From positions 491,741-555,740 of the forward strand of contig MNCI01005225.1 in NCBI GenBank assembly GCA_015680685.1: a stretch of DNA of 64,000 bases, given 5' to 3'. This DNA comes from Gnetum montanum (Eukaryota > Streptophyta > Gnetopsida > Gnetales > Gnetaceae). The notes under the pieces are model-generated. The model did no database searches and had not been told where the DNA came from. It worked only from the letters and a program-made list of their open reading frames with translations. This document shows positions 50,101-54,837 of the stretch, piece by piece. How positions within the stretch are numbered: position 1 is the stretch's first letter; each line of letters starts with the position of its first letter. The translations under genes were made by a program, and so were the position numbers.

Positions 50101-52403
50101 ATAGGATTTCTGTTGAAGGAACTCGAGAAACTAAAGGTGACGTAACTGCTCAATTTAGAACCTTATATTGCGTACAATCTAATGCATACAATGTTATTTG
50201 AAATATTACATGTACAATCTCTTGAAATTGGGTTTTCAACAGCACCTAACAAGATTGCTAATACCGTAATTTGGCTTCATCTGTCCTTTGTTCTGTGAAA
50301 ATTTGAAGGATTCGATTGCACATTCCGGTTTGAGAAGTAGAGTTTTTGAATTAAAGCATTCACATTTAAGACTATTTGTTGACGTTAAGACTATTATAGT
50401 CCTATATTTTGATGCTTTAGTCAGGAAGCTGTGCTAATTTTGTTGAGAAAATCTACCATGCGTTGCTCCGCTTATTTCCAGTTATCACTAGAATAGTACT
50501 TAATCAAAGTCAAGCTGACTTGTAATCATTGCAGTGACTGATTTCATTTAACATTGTTTTAATGTGTGAAACCTCTATCATTTTGATTATTCTTCCAGTG
50601 TACAGATGAGATTAAATATGAGTTGAGTGATCCTGCCTTTGTATATATTATTAAGAAAGTACCAGAAAATATATGCTTGCTAGCCAAAGATATTACTACA
50701 AGGCTAAATGAAGTTGAATTATCAAAGGTACTGAAAGTGTTTTCTAACATTCAGCTTTTCCATTTTATTTCATTGTCTTGTCAGCTACTATAATTAGTTG
50801 TTTGAATTGTCCAGGTTCATAAGGTAGATGCTATGTATCTTGCTGCTGTGGACGCTCTCAATGTATCAATGAAAACTGGTAGTAATGAGACCGAAACATA
50901 TTCTTTGCAAAAGTCAATAGAAGAGTATTTTAGCTCTGAAGCTCAAAGTAGCAAAGAGATTTTGAACAATGCTCAAGACAACAGGTATGAGAAAGTTTAC
51001 TGGTACTTTTCTTTATTGCATAATTTTGAAGCATGTTCTTCTTAGTGCAAGATGGCATCAAATTGGTTTGAATATCTTATGTTTTGGACCACAGTTGATC
51101 CATAATCATGATCCTCACAAATATCACATGCAAAAACCAGTTGAGAATCAACATTATTGACACTACCATCTCTCTGGATAATATCCCTGTTTCATTGGTT
51201 AACCATGCCAACTTTTTGTTGCAAGTTTTTAGATATATTCCTATTATTGCTGATCAAGGGAATTCACTTTTTTTAAAAAAAATATTTTTATTTTTACCAA
51301 AATGTATCCCAAACCTTGATCAGTAATGGAGCTGAAAAGGGCCTCATGCCCTTTTTGTTTTCCGATGAACCAGCCACAATTTATCCACACCCAAAAATAA
51401 GGGAAAAAAAGTGAAGGTAAGATCTTTTTTGGAAATTTGGATCTGCATGGATCCAACTTTTATGTTCAATATTTGTTTTCAGCAAGGGCAAAAATGCTAA
51501 AGCCCCTAAGGTCCCAATAGTGTCTTGTTTATTGAGGTAGAAATATGATCATTGCTATCCTAAATGCAGAATTGCATCTCACTTAAATAAAGAGTAATGT
51601 TTTTAATGTGAAATTCATTATTTGGAGCTCTGCATATTTCACCGGGTCTAGTTTGTTTTCTGTCTAGTGTCCTAGATCTTGTTCGTTGGATGCTTGATAC
51701 TTTTTCAATGCGCAATTGCAATTCCAACATGAGATTTCTCAAATACTATTTCCTCAAATTTTCAAATGCGTTAAGATGACCCTGGATGTACGTTTTGATC
51801 ATGTGATGTCATTTTGCCTCTGATTGCATGTCTTGTGGATACTTTTTCTTGCCATATTTCACATTTGGTTGGTTTGTGTGTGGGGTTGTATACATGGAAA
51901 TTGTTGACGGTTCTGACTTCTAAATTGTTCACTTTTTACAGTTCTTTCTTACGGGCAGACATCAAGGTTAGTTATTTTGTTGTGCATCTTGTTAAAAGTG
52001 TTGCTAATGCATTTCAACGTATTTGAGGTGTTCCAAGCTATTCTCAGCCAGCATAATTCTTGATATCCTTCAGGTGTTTTTGCAAGCTAATTCAAATTCA
52101 AATCTTACACCTAGAGCTGTTGCACGAATCATGCATGGCTTATCAAGTCCTGCATTTCCATCTTCAGTTTGGTCAAAAAACCATTTCTGGTATGACAGTT
52201 TCAAATTATAAAGTGATTCTGTAACTGTTAAATGTTGTTTTCTCCAGCTATGTTATGAAGTCTTGTAAAATGATGTTTTGGTCTCTATTCAATTGTTTAA
52301 TAGGGGGCGATATTGGAAAGTTGATTTCAATGTAATTAAAAAGGCAGTTGCCTCAGAAATGATATTGCTGAAGAGCAGGATGGGTACATGCAATAAAGTT
52401 TGA
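12626..52403 (+). CDS. RECQL5: RECQ5-type ATP-dependent DNA helicase (20 coding exons traced)
   Basis: A 3'-to-5' DNA helicase of the RecQ family, expected in the nucleus, where RecQ5 proteins act in recombination control and replication-fork processing. Joined exons: 12626-14131, 14218-14337, 14471-14524, 16652-16764, 17121-17330, 17430-17508, 28061-28114, 28204-28278, 28404-28457, 28603-28647, 28746-28840, 28939-29068, 49536-49634, 49891-49946, 50034-50136, 50599-50727, 50815-50984, 51942-51966, 52074-52189, 52304-52403. They give 1,110 residues, counted from 12626. Motif 0 is near 466-475, Walker A GSGKS at 494-498, DEAH at 590-593, aromatic loop [11 protein letters not shown] at 596-606, TATAT at 626-630, FGMGLDK in exon 9, and motif [10 protein letters not shown] at 773-780. 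The long N-terminal part is low in conservation apart from [11 protein letters not shown] and a basic stretch (about 333-376), also present in plant RECQ5. I see no RQC zinc cysteines or HRDC. All junctions are GT-AG and in phase, so the gene looks intact. The true start is upstream and unknown. Confidence 0.92.
14218..14337 (+). CDS. RECQL5: RECQ5 exon: motif Ia
   Basis: 40 codons with [13 protein letters not shown], the RecQ motif Ia. Acceptor TTCTGTAG, donor GTGACT. Confidence 0.95.
14471..14524 (+). CDS. RECQL5: RECQ5 small exon between motifs Ia and Ib
   Basis: 18 codons ([18 protein letters not shown]) between acceptor CTCAG and donor GTAAAT. Phase 0 on both sides. Confidence 0.92.
14525..16651 (+). 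other. RECQ5 intron of 2.1 kb
   Basis: No coding signature on either strand. The short open frames around 15004-15279 and 15501-15722 have no recognisable domain and no gene context. A homopolymer-rich stretch is near 15308-15330. Confidence 0.7.
16652..16764 (+). CDS. RECQL5: RECQ5 exon: motifs Ib and II (DEAH)
   Basis: Starts [12 protein letters not shown] (motif Ib) and ends VDEAHCLSE plus two bases of Trp. DEAH is the Mg-ATP-binding Walker B box. The Trp codon is split by the next intron. Confidence 0.95.
17121..17330 (+). CDS. RECQL5: RECQ5 exon: aromatic loop and motif III
   Basis: Completes the Trp codon and continues [11 protein letters not shown] (aromatic-rich loop coupling DNA binding to ATP hydrolysis) and AMTATAT (motif III). 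Ends with two bases of a Lys codon before donor GTAAGA. Confidence 0.95.
17430..17508 (+). CDS. RECQL5: RECQ5 exon: motif IV start
   Basis: Encodes [20 protein letters not shown] and VYCKFQ, the start of the second RecA-like domain. It precedes the 10.6-kb intron. Confidence 0.93.
17640..19550 (-). mobile_element. LINE fragment, minus strand, 5'-truncated
   Basis: Minus-strand frames read the zinc-binding region that follows reverse transcriptase in plant LINEs (19046-19318), preceded upstream by a segment containing [17 protein letters not shown] (about 19440-19530). Beyond the zinc domain, translation continues for over 1 kb with several stops. On the minus strand the 3' end near 17640-17700 has GTATTG, TTGTACAG, then a 16-T run and ATTAATACATC, a common shape for plant LINE ends. 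Endonuclease and RT core are absent. Confidence 0.7.
19046..19318 (-). pseudogene. LINE zinc-binding RT-associated domain (zf-RVT)
   Basis: The frame shows W near [20 protein letters not shown], then [18 protein letters not shown]. This is the Cys-x2-Cys...His-His...Cys arrangement of the zf-RVT domain found after reverse transcriptase in plant LINEs. The start Met at the upper end is internal to the old ORF2. Neighbouring minus-strand sequence to 18774 continues as the region after the domain (for example [13 protein letters not shown]), in a shifted frame. Confidence 0.8.
19551..20520 (+). other. Intronic sequence, no gene seen
   Basis: AT-rich. The short open frames 19566-19820, 19860-20114 and 20154-20384 (minus) show no domain or splice logic. 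Confidence 0.6.
20521..20690 (-). mobile_element. Short retroposon tail with GC-rich block and one N
   Basis: On the minus strand a run of 15 A follows GAACTCTTTCTC (20521-20550), which looks like the poly(A) end of a LINE or SINE. The adjoining 20590-20668 is exceptionally GC-rich (GGCGGGCCCCCGGGCCCC, then alternating GC) and is followed by the only ambiguous base in the window, N at 20669. Confidence 0.45.
20691..21830 (+). other. Intronic sequence, no gene seen
   Basis: No domain could be read. The 121-aa minus-strand open frame at 20998-21363 is AT-rich and hydrophobic by composition, with no recognisable family and no sign of a promoter or introns of its own. Confidence 0.55.
21831..22640 (-). 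mobile_element. Probable LINE-derived fragment, minus strand
   Basis: On the minus strand the low end reads ATGAATAAAATGCCTGACCTTG followed by an A-rich tail (about 21830-21885), typical of a LINE 3' end. Upstream on that strand (22038-22600), charged sequence rich in Glu, Lys and Gln resembles a coiled-coil or gag-like ORF1, but I cannot assign a domain. Confidence 0.35.
22641..23040 (+). other. Intronic sequence, no gene seen
   Basis: AT-rich sequence without coding signature. Confidence 0.55.
23041..23419 (+). mobile_element. LINE 3' fragment with poly(A)
   Basis: GC-richer than its surroundings. It ends TTTGTTTTAATACAGTTATT, then TGCCTTATCTCTGTT and nine A, the pattern of a plant LINE 3' terminus. 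No coding domain is recognisable. The flanks CCTAACTAG and CTAGTTAGG are inverted rather than direct, so they are not a target duplication. Confidence 0.5.
23420..25133 (+). other. Intronic sequence, no gene seen
   Basis: AT-rich intron without repeats, domains or splice patterns that I can recognise. Confidence 0.55.
25134..25365. repeat. Minisatellite, about 39-bp unit, six copies
   Basis: Diverged units begin AGCCACAATCT or a close variant at about 25134, 25171, 25210, 25249, 25288 and 25328, with a partial unit at 25361. Each carries a TTGTTG-rich second half. A short CA repeat follows at about 25404-25418. Confidence 0.8.
25366..28060 (+). other. Remainder of giant intron, no gene seen
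   Basis: 2.7 kb of AT-rich sequence. I see no transposon domain. The terminal pyrimidine tract and acceptor are at 28045-28060. Confidence 0.6.
28061..28114 (+). CDS. RECQL5: RECQ5 exon: motif IV region
   Basis: 18 codons, [18 protein letters not shown], donor GTGTGC. Phase 0 on both sides. Confidence 0.93.
28204..28278 (+). CDS. RECQL5: RECQ5 exon: YHSGL segment
   Basis: 25 codons starting [19 protein letters not shown], the conserved RecQ 'YHAGL' region (motif IVa). Donor GTAGGT. Confidence 0.95.
28404..28457 (+). CDS. RECQL5: RECQ5 exon: motif V
   Basis: 18 codons, [18 protein letters not shown], with the conserved FGMG(I/L)DK of RecQ motif V. Donor GTACGT. Confidence 0.95.
28603..28647 (+). 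CDS. RECQL5: RECQ5 exon: end of motif V
   Basis: 15 codons, [15 protein letters not shown], matching the RecQ 'V.H...P.S...Y.Q' block. Confidence 0.95.
28746..28840 (+). CDS. RECQL5: RECQ5 exon: motif VI
   Basis: Begins [10 protein letters not shown], the arginine-finger motif VI; the family usually has EIGRAGRDG, so Thr replaces Ile. Ends with two bases of a Ser codon. Confidence 0.95.
28939..29068 (+). CDS. RECQL5: RECQ5 exon after the helicase core
   Basis: Completes a Ser codon and reads [16 protein letters not shown], then [15 protein letters not shown]. It corresponds to the segment after the helicase core in plant RECQ5, without the zinc cysteines of an RQC domain. The 20.5-kb intron follows. 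Confidence 0.9.
29069..30690 (+). other. Intronic sequence with a diverged local duplication
   Basis: No gene seen. Two copies of a segment of roughly 110 bp lie at about 29460-29567 and 29580-29680. Each contains AACTAGTRGTTGGCC and ends TTGGCCAAAA; the second carries the palindrome GGCCAACTAGTGGTTGGCC. Confidence 0.55.
31080..31740 (+). pseudogene. LINE ORF1 (DUF4283-like and CCHC zinc knuckle)
   Basis: The 31328-31513 frame ([20 protein letters not shown], then [12 protein letters not shown]) resembles the DUF4283 region of plant LINE ORF1. Near 31595-31636 a second segment reads [14 protein letters not shown], a complete C-x2-C-x4-H-x4-C knuckle for nucleic acid binding. Frames shift between segments and stops are present. 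Confidence 0.7.
32141..32335 (+). pseudogene. LINE endonuclease, N-terminal remnant
   Basis: Starts [12 protein letters not shown], the canonical beginning of the AP-endonuclease-like domain of plant LINE ORF2, with the catalytic Asn. It continues to DIICL and ETKL (catalytic Glu) with stops. The rest of the domain is not recognisable. Confidence 0.8.
32590..33290 (+). pseudogene. LINE reverse transcriptase C-terminus and zf-RVT domain
   Basis: Segments such as [20 protein letters not shown] and [15 protein letters not shown] (about 32709-32850) match the C-terminal end of plant LINE RT. The zinc domain then gives [12 protein letters not shown] (about 33080-33115) and [18 protein letters not shown] (about 33190-33243). 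No YADD box or upstream RT is found, so the middle of ORF2 has been deleted. Confidence 0.75.
33410..33629 (+). repeat. 110-bp tandem duplication within the LINE
   Basis: GGCTACGTGGAGAGAAATTG starts at 33410 and again at 33520. The two units differ at only a few positions, mostly C/T and G/A. The length is not a multiple of three, so the duplication shifts the frame. Confidence 0.9.
33630..34092 (+). pseudogene. LINE ORF2 region downstream of zf-RVT
   Basis: Frames 33614-33838 and 33893-34093 continue past the zinc domain for about 150 codons with GC-rich codon use. The minus-strand LINE at 17640-19046 also has a long region after its zinc domain. I do not recognise a domain in it. Confidence 0.4.
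34221..34236. repeat. G homopolymer (16 G)
   Basis: Sixteen consecutive G close to the 3' end of the LINE, preceded by TTAGGGA. Confidence 0.9.
34263..35499 (+). other. Gene-free segment with short duplications
   Basis: ATAATCAATTGGCTACGAAA occurs near 35056 and again near 35154 (98 bp apart), and CTCTGGACTTTGTTGCT near 35135 and 35205. The right part (about 35240-35499) probably belongs to the R/U5 of the minus-strand LTR that follows, but its end could not be fixed. Confidence 0.5.
35500..36107 (-). repeat. LTR of ORF-only element (family C), minus strand
   Basis: On the minus strand a purine tract AAAAGGGGGAGAT (36108-36120) is followed by TGTTGACTTTTTT, an LTR start at 36107. Positions 35870-36107 match 43106-43334. 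The U3 (35620-35930) has about ten GACGTC/GATGTC-like motifs, then a TATA-like TATATA on the minus strand near 35512. The lower boundary is approximate. Confidence 0.6.
36108..37648 (-). pseudogene. C-terminal part of ORF from the family C element
   Basis: Minus-strand frames read [20 protein letters not shown] around 37430-37490. Nearer the 3' end are acidic tracts: a run of Asp at about 36808-36832, encoded by an ATC microsatellite on the + strand, and [12 protein letters not shown] near 36740-36790. Stops and frameshifts are present. It appears to be the continuation of the minus-strand ORF at 42334-42931, separated from it by the nested element at 37649-42333. Confidence 0.5.
37649..38363 (+). 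repeat. 5' LTR of the gag-only element
   Basis: Matches 41604-42333 over its length, with small indels. Near the start is a perfect 12-bp palindrome GATGTCGACATC (37658-37669). U3 contains GACGTCC-type motifs at about 37853-37945. The TATA box has decayed to CATAAATAG near 38047. It ends near CTCCTCA, a few bases before the primer-binding site. Confidence 0.8.
38370..38380 (+). other. Primer-binding site (initiator tRNA-Met type)
   Basis: TGGTATCAAAG shortly after the 5' LTR resembles the complement of the initiator tRNA-Met 3' end (TGGTATCAGAGC), as in many plant elements. The copia element in this window uses the same type of site. Confidence 0.65.
38727..39920 (+). pseudogene. Gag-like protein of the family D element
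   Basis: Starts [18 protein letters not shown]. The 39137-39590 part reads as a retrotransposon gag domain: [20 protein letters not shown], then [16 protein letters not shown] with the typical tryptophan pair, then a segment with [11 protein letters not shown] and [10 protein letters not shown]. It is followed by a Lys/Glu-rich stretch. At 39840 CFTWGEKG looks like a zinc knuckle whose second Cys has become Trp. Several stops and frame changes break it. Gag packages element RNA into particles. Confidence 0.7.
39938..41363 (+). pseudogene. Acidic then Lys-rich ORF downstream of gag (unknown)
   Basis: Frames 39956-40162, 40399-40617, 40767-41081 and 41163-41363 form a discontinuous coding-like region. 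It has EEEEEK near 40025-40045, then many Asp and Asn (40767-41081: [26 protein letters not shown]), then [15 protein letters not shown] at about 41150-41190. The tail ends FSIVM at 41361. I do not recognise a family, and no protease or RT motif is present. It lies between gag and the 3' LTR, where pol would be in an autonomous element. Confidence 0.45.
41592..41603 (+). other. Polypurine tract of the gag-only element
   Basis: GAAGGAGGAGGG immediately precedes the LTR start TGTTGATG at 41604. Confidence 0.75.
41604..42333 (+). repeat. 3' LTR of the gag-only element
   Basis: Aligned by eye with 37649-38363, with scattered differences and a few indels. U3 contains GACATCC and GATGTCC motifs at about 41808-41945, and a TATA box ATATAAATAG lies near 42030. 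The terminal palindrome has one change (GATGTGGACATC). The antisense open frame 41892-42140 is a shadow. Confidence 0.8.
42334..42931 (-). pseudogene. ORF-only element (family C): plant 'putative transposon protein' type domain
   Basis: On the minus strand about 200 codons are open from the Met at 42931 until the sequence enters the nested LTR at 42333. Features such as [36 protein letters not shown] and [19 protein letters not shown] resemble the plant domain annotated as putative plant transposon protein (Pfam PF20167). The family match is from memory of its pattern. The C-terminal part of the ORF is probably at 36108-37648. Its biochemical role is unknown; the domain occurs in plant LTR elements. 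Confidence 0.55.
43106..43334 (-). repeat. Partial LTR of the family C element
   Basis: About 230 bases match 35870-36107 (for example CTTGGTCTTCTCAATG near 43226 and 35998). The LTR start on the minus strand is near 43334 (TTTGACTTTTTT). Only the U3 end is present; the lower part is lost or replaced between 42932 and 43106. It has two GACGTCTC-type motifs near 43118 and 43139. Confidence 0.6.
43335..43606 (+). mobile_element. LINE 3' fragment
   Basis: GC-richer segment ending CTTTGTAACTTTCTTAATAT, TCTGCCCGATCTTTTCTTTT and AGAAAAAAA, a common plant LINE 3' terminus. It abuts the edge of the LTR fragment. Confidence 0.45.
43607..44402 (+). other. Intronic sequence, no gene seen
   Basis: AT-rich sequence between the LINE fragment and the copia element. 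The open frame 43943-44137 shows no domain. Confidence 0.55.
44403..44658 (+). repeat. 5' LTR of the copia element
   Basis: Starts TGTTGG and ends TTCA. It contains a TATA-like TCTATAAATCC near 44589 and an AATAAAG near 44623, close to the 3' end. Confidence 0.92.
44659..44671 (+). other. Primer-binding site of the copia element
   Basis: TGGTATCAAAGCC immediately after the 5' LTR, close to the complement of initiator tRNA-Met. Confidence 0.8.
44679..45640 (+). pseudogene. Copia gag
   Basis: The ATG at 44679 starts [14 protein letters not shown]. Near 44805-44870 a segment reads QHKLNGANF, a stop, then [15 protein letters not shown], the start of a copia gag domain. Further segments include [17 protein letters not shown] and [19 protein letters not shown]. 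Later sequence (to about 45640) keeps a Cys/His-containing stretch, around [15 protein letters not shown] in the 45316 frame, where a zinc knuckle would be. At least four stops are present. Confidence 0.8.
45674..46000 (+). pseudogene. Copia protease region
   Basis: One open stretch encodes [14 protein letters not shown], the copia protease active site, in which the usual D(S/T)GA has become DMGA. This change at the catalytic triplet suggests loss of activity in addition to the broken frame upstream. Confidence 0.8.
46101..46770 (+). pseudogene. Copia integrase (zinc region and core)
   Basis: [16 protein letters not shown] (about 46218-46265) starts the HHCC zinc region, ending near CEHCIGAKQ. 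The core has [17 protein letters not shown] with the first catalytic Asp (about 46450-46500) and RIDNGREYF with the second (about 46580-46605). A short later segment (46777-47103) reads [16 protein letters not shown] and [17 protein letters not shown], the usual copia post-core region. Stops at 46632 and elsewhere break it. Confidence 0.85.
47480..48290 (+). pseudogene. Copia reverse transcriptase
   Basis: Begins near [20 protein letters not shown] and continues [28 protein letters not shown], then [15 protein letters not shown] (catalytic Asp in VDVKNAFL). The active-site box YVDD is at 48079-48090. Stops at about 47719, 47992 and 48157 inactivate it. Confidence 0.88.
48303..48990 (+). pseudogene. 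Copia RNase H
   Basis: [17 protein letters not shown] and [19 protein letters not shown] form the connection. [18 protein letters not shown] (about 48560-48610) has the RNase H Asp; the common ADWAG has changed here to [17 protein letters not shown] and LYSDSKSAI supply the remaining acidic positions. The frame stops at 48849, with further coding-like sequence to about 48990. Confidence 0.88.
49030..49040 (+). other. Polypurine tract of the copia element
   Basis: TTGAGGGGGAG adjoins the 3' LTR start TGTTGG at 49041. Confidence 0.8.
49041..49296 (+). repeat. 3' LTR of the copia element
   Basis: 256 bp, the same length as the 5' LTR, starting TGTTGG and ending TTCA. It differs from it at about 22 positions, mostly transitions. 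Confidence 0.92.
49536..49634 (+). CDS. RECQL5: RECQ5 exon after the 20.5-kb intron
   Basis: 33 codons ([20 protein letters not shown]...). The 'VM.T.L..LE..DVQYL..LP' pattern is shared by plant RECQ5 proteins. The flanking splice sites are good and phase is 0. Confidence 0.9.
49891..49946 (+). CDS. RECQL5: RECQ5 exon, C-terminal region
   Basis: Encodes [18 protein letters not shown] plus two bases of Arg. Acceptor GAGCAG, donor GTGAAT. It follows TFYK in phase. Confidence 0.8.
50034..50136 (+). CDS. RECQL5: RECQ5 exon, C-terminal region
   Basis: Completes Arg, then reads [19 protein letters not shown], ending LLKELEKLK. It corresponds to the segment before the 'EVTYEL' part in plant RECQ5. 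Confidence 0.85.
50599..50727 (+). CDS. RECQL5: RECQ5 exon, C-terminal region
   Basis: 43 codons: [20 protein letters not shown] and further. It resembles the 'GEVTYELKDSAFCYTI' block of the family. Confidence 0.88.
50815..50984 (+). CDS. RECQL5: RECQ5 exon, C-terminal region
   Basis: Reads [18 protein letters not shown], then [16 protein letters not shown], ending with two bases of a Ser codon at donor GTATGA. Confidence 0.88.
51942..51966 (+). CDS. RECQL5: RECQ5 micro-exon (25 nt)
   Basis: A 25-nt exon giving SFLRADIK after the split Ser. The block [11 protein letters not shown] is conserved in plant RECQ5, so the tiny exon is well supported. Acceptor TTTTTACAG, donor GTTAGT. Confidence 0.9.
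52074..52189 (+). CDS. RECQL5: RECQ5 exon, conserved C-terminal block
   Basis: Reads [20 protein letters not shown], then [18 protein letters not shown] plus two bases of Trp. It is among the best conserved parts of plant RECQ5 outside the helicase core. Confidence 0.93.
52304..52403 (+). CDS. RECQL5: RECQ5 last exon
   Basis: Completes Trp, continues [19 protein letters not shown] and ends TCNKV with a TGA stop at 52401-52403. Confidence 0.92.
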
Positions 52404-52760
52404 GCAGATGTTGGTCACAAGACCAAGAGGCTTTTTCTCTTGAAATTTATTCCTTTTGCACATCCTATTCTGATTACATTGTTGAGAGTGCGACCATGTT
52501 CTCTCAAGGTTTAAAACACTTTCTCATGTTTGAATATCACCGATGCACATTTGTCAAACACTGTTAACTTTGAGGGGTTATCAGTCCAAAAGGTTTCCAT
52601 GTGCTTTCATTGTATGCATGTGTAAATCAAAGTACAGGAAAACCTGGAAAACCATTTTAGGTTTCTATCTTTAATTTCTGTGTATGATGTATGTACAAAC
52701 AGGTAAAGCATGTTATCTGCAATTCAATGAATAACATAATGTATTAAAGTTGCATCGGTC
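52404..52760 (+). other. Probable RECQ5 3' untranslated region
   Basis: AT-rich sequence after the stop. Candidate near-upstream polyadenylation signal AATAAC at about 52728. The end is a guess. Confidence 0.35.
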
Positions 52761-53111
52761 TGTTAAAAACTGGAATATTTTCTTACAAAAATTTACAGTT
52801 CATTCCCTGAGGGAAACAAGTCCATATACGGTCTCTCCGTGGATGGGCGAAGCATACCTCTTAGTTGAACATTTTTTGTATGAAATATTATTTTTATGAT
52901 GGTCAGCAACTCATCCCTCCACACCTATTGGATTTTGGTTTGTATGAAATACTGAACGTTAACTATATTGATGTGACAGGTCATTCATCACTAGCTACAG
53001 GACTACAGAGAATGTAACACATTACATACTAAGATAATTAGGGTTGTTTATGATAGAGGTGTGATGTTGCACTCTTCATGAATTCTTTTTTTAGGCTGTA
53101 TCATGGATAAC

Positions 53112-53190
53112 ATGTTGGCCTAGTGGTAAGACTCTTGATTTGGAAGCTCCAAGTCATGGGTTTGATTTTGGTAGGCAATGTTGAGTTATA
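53112..53190 (+). mobile_element. Possible tRNA-derived SINE head
   Basis: TGGCCTAGTGG at 53116-53126 fits an RNA polymerase III A box, and GGTTTGATTTT at 53159-53169 fits a decayed B box (GGTTCGANTCC), at a spacing of about 40 bp. Plant tRNA-derived SINEs have this head. The tail and target duplication were not identified. Confidence 0.4.
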
Positions 53191-54779
53191 ACATTTTAAT
53201 TGCTTCATATTTAAATGATTATGTGGTTTGTGCAAGTTCACATGTAGTTGGTTTAGATTTTCTTTCTATTGGCTCTATTTATGTAGAACTTCTAATGACC
53301 AACCTCTAAATTCACTACAATTTTTTCCCTCTTAATACATAAGGTAACTAATAAGGATATGATTCATTATAATAGTGGGTTGGTTACAAGACCTTTGTAC
53401 CTCCATCTCATTAGTCTTAACAAGTTGTTATTGAGATGAGACCTATCAACTCTTTGTAATTCTAAGGATTAATGTAGTGATTACACATCACCTATCTTTA
53501 GTAGTACTTATGATATCTCAAAGATTAGTATAGCCAAGGGTGATAACTAACATTTCTCATCACTTAGAAAGCTAGAAAACATCAAACATTTGTGTAACTC
53601 GCTTTAGGTTTTGTTTTACAAGTAGCACTAATAGATGTTGTTTGATGTAATTCTGATCCTCCACTATGTGTTTGTCAAATAAGATCAGTTAATTTATAAC
53701 AGGCTTCAAATAGTAATTGGGGATAAAAAATATATAGGTTTGAATAACTTTACCTATACAAGGTGGGGTTACATTCCCACATTCAAGGTAATCTGTAACA
53801 CCTTGTCCTATTGCTCCTGGTTGGGGTGGAGTGATGTTTAGGATCGCTAGTAATAACATAATGGAAGCATAATAAATTGGAAGTTAATGGTGTATGAAAA
53901 TACATTAAGAATAAATTGACATATATATATTATGGAGGATCAAACTGCACAAAAATCCATGTCAAATCAAAGATTAAGCATACATTTCAGTTTATAAAAT
54001 TGCATGTCTCTACATAAGCCAAAAAGGTCCATTGTTCTCATAAGATACAAAAACACATAAACATCATCATATATATAAGAGTATAGTGAGGGTCATACAA
54101 TACGAATAGTCCACACTACTATACATGGAAATATACATCAACCAATCCTCGAAGATTTTCCCCTCCTTTGCTCCCTCTCTCAGTGCTCGCTTGCACCTCT
54201 GTAGCTTCCACTAGTAACTAAACAAAGTTAGTATAAAGTAGAGTGGGAAGCCTTTACACTTCCCTTGCTAGATGGTCAACAAGTGTTGCACTGGAGGAGA
54301 GGAATGAGGTACAAGACAACCTACATCAATTGTCAGTCTTACTCATGCTCTAAGAAACACATGTACATATGATATCATGCATAGCATTGGCATAATTATT
54401 ACTACAATAAATAGATGGCTATCACATAGTTATAGACATAATTACTGTTAGACATAATCAATTATACATCCATTACACCATACCACATACATCTCCACTA
54501 TTATGCCCATGCCATCATACCCACTTCATATCATCAAACACATGTACCACACGATCATAGGTCAATCACACACACACACATATTCCATAATATAACTCAT
54601 AAACTAATACAATCTTATACACCTTACCCATGTGGTCGCTAGCGTATCCACACTCAATGTAGCATGTGAAATGTTGCCATGAGTACTCTTAAACAACCAT
54701 TGCCTGCAGGTCTTTTATTTACCCAACTAGTGCTAAGGCCTGTCAACTTGTGACCTGCAACCACTAGCCTTATGAAGAA

Positions 54780-54837
54780 CTAGCTATAGGGATGAACACA
54801 CCTATGCCACATACTAGCTATAGGGATGAACACACCT
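54780..54837. repeat. 34-bp tandem duplication
   Basis: CTAGCTATAGGGATGAACAC starts at 54780 and again at 54814. Confidence 0.85.

Noticed and set aside
53805-53880. Start of another gypsy LTR (TGTAACACC...)
   Set aside because: Suggestive only; no second copy or LTR end was found in the window.
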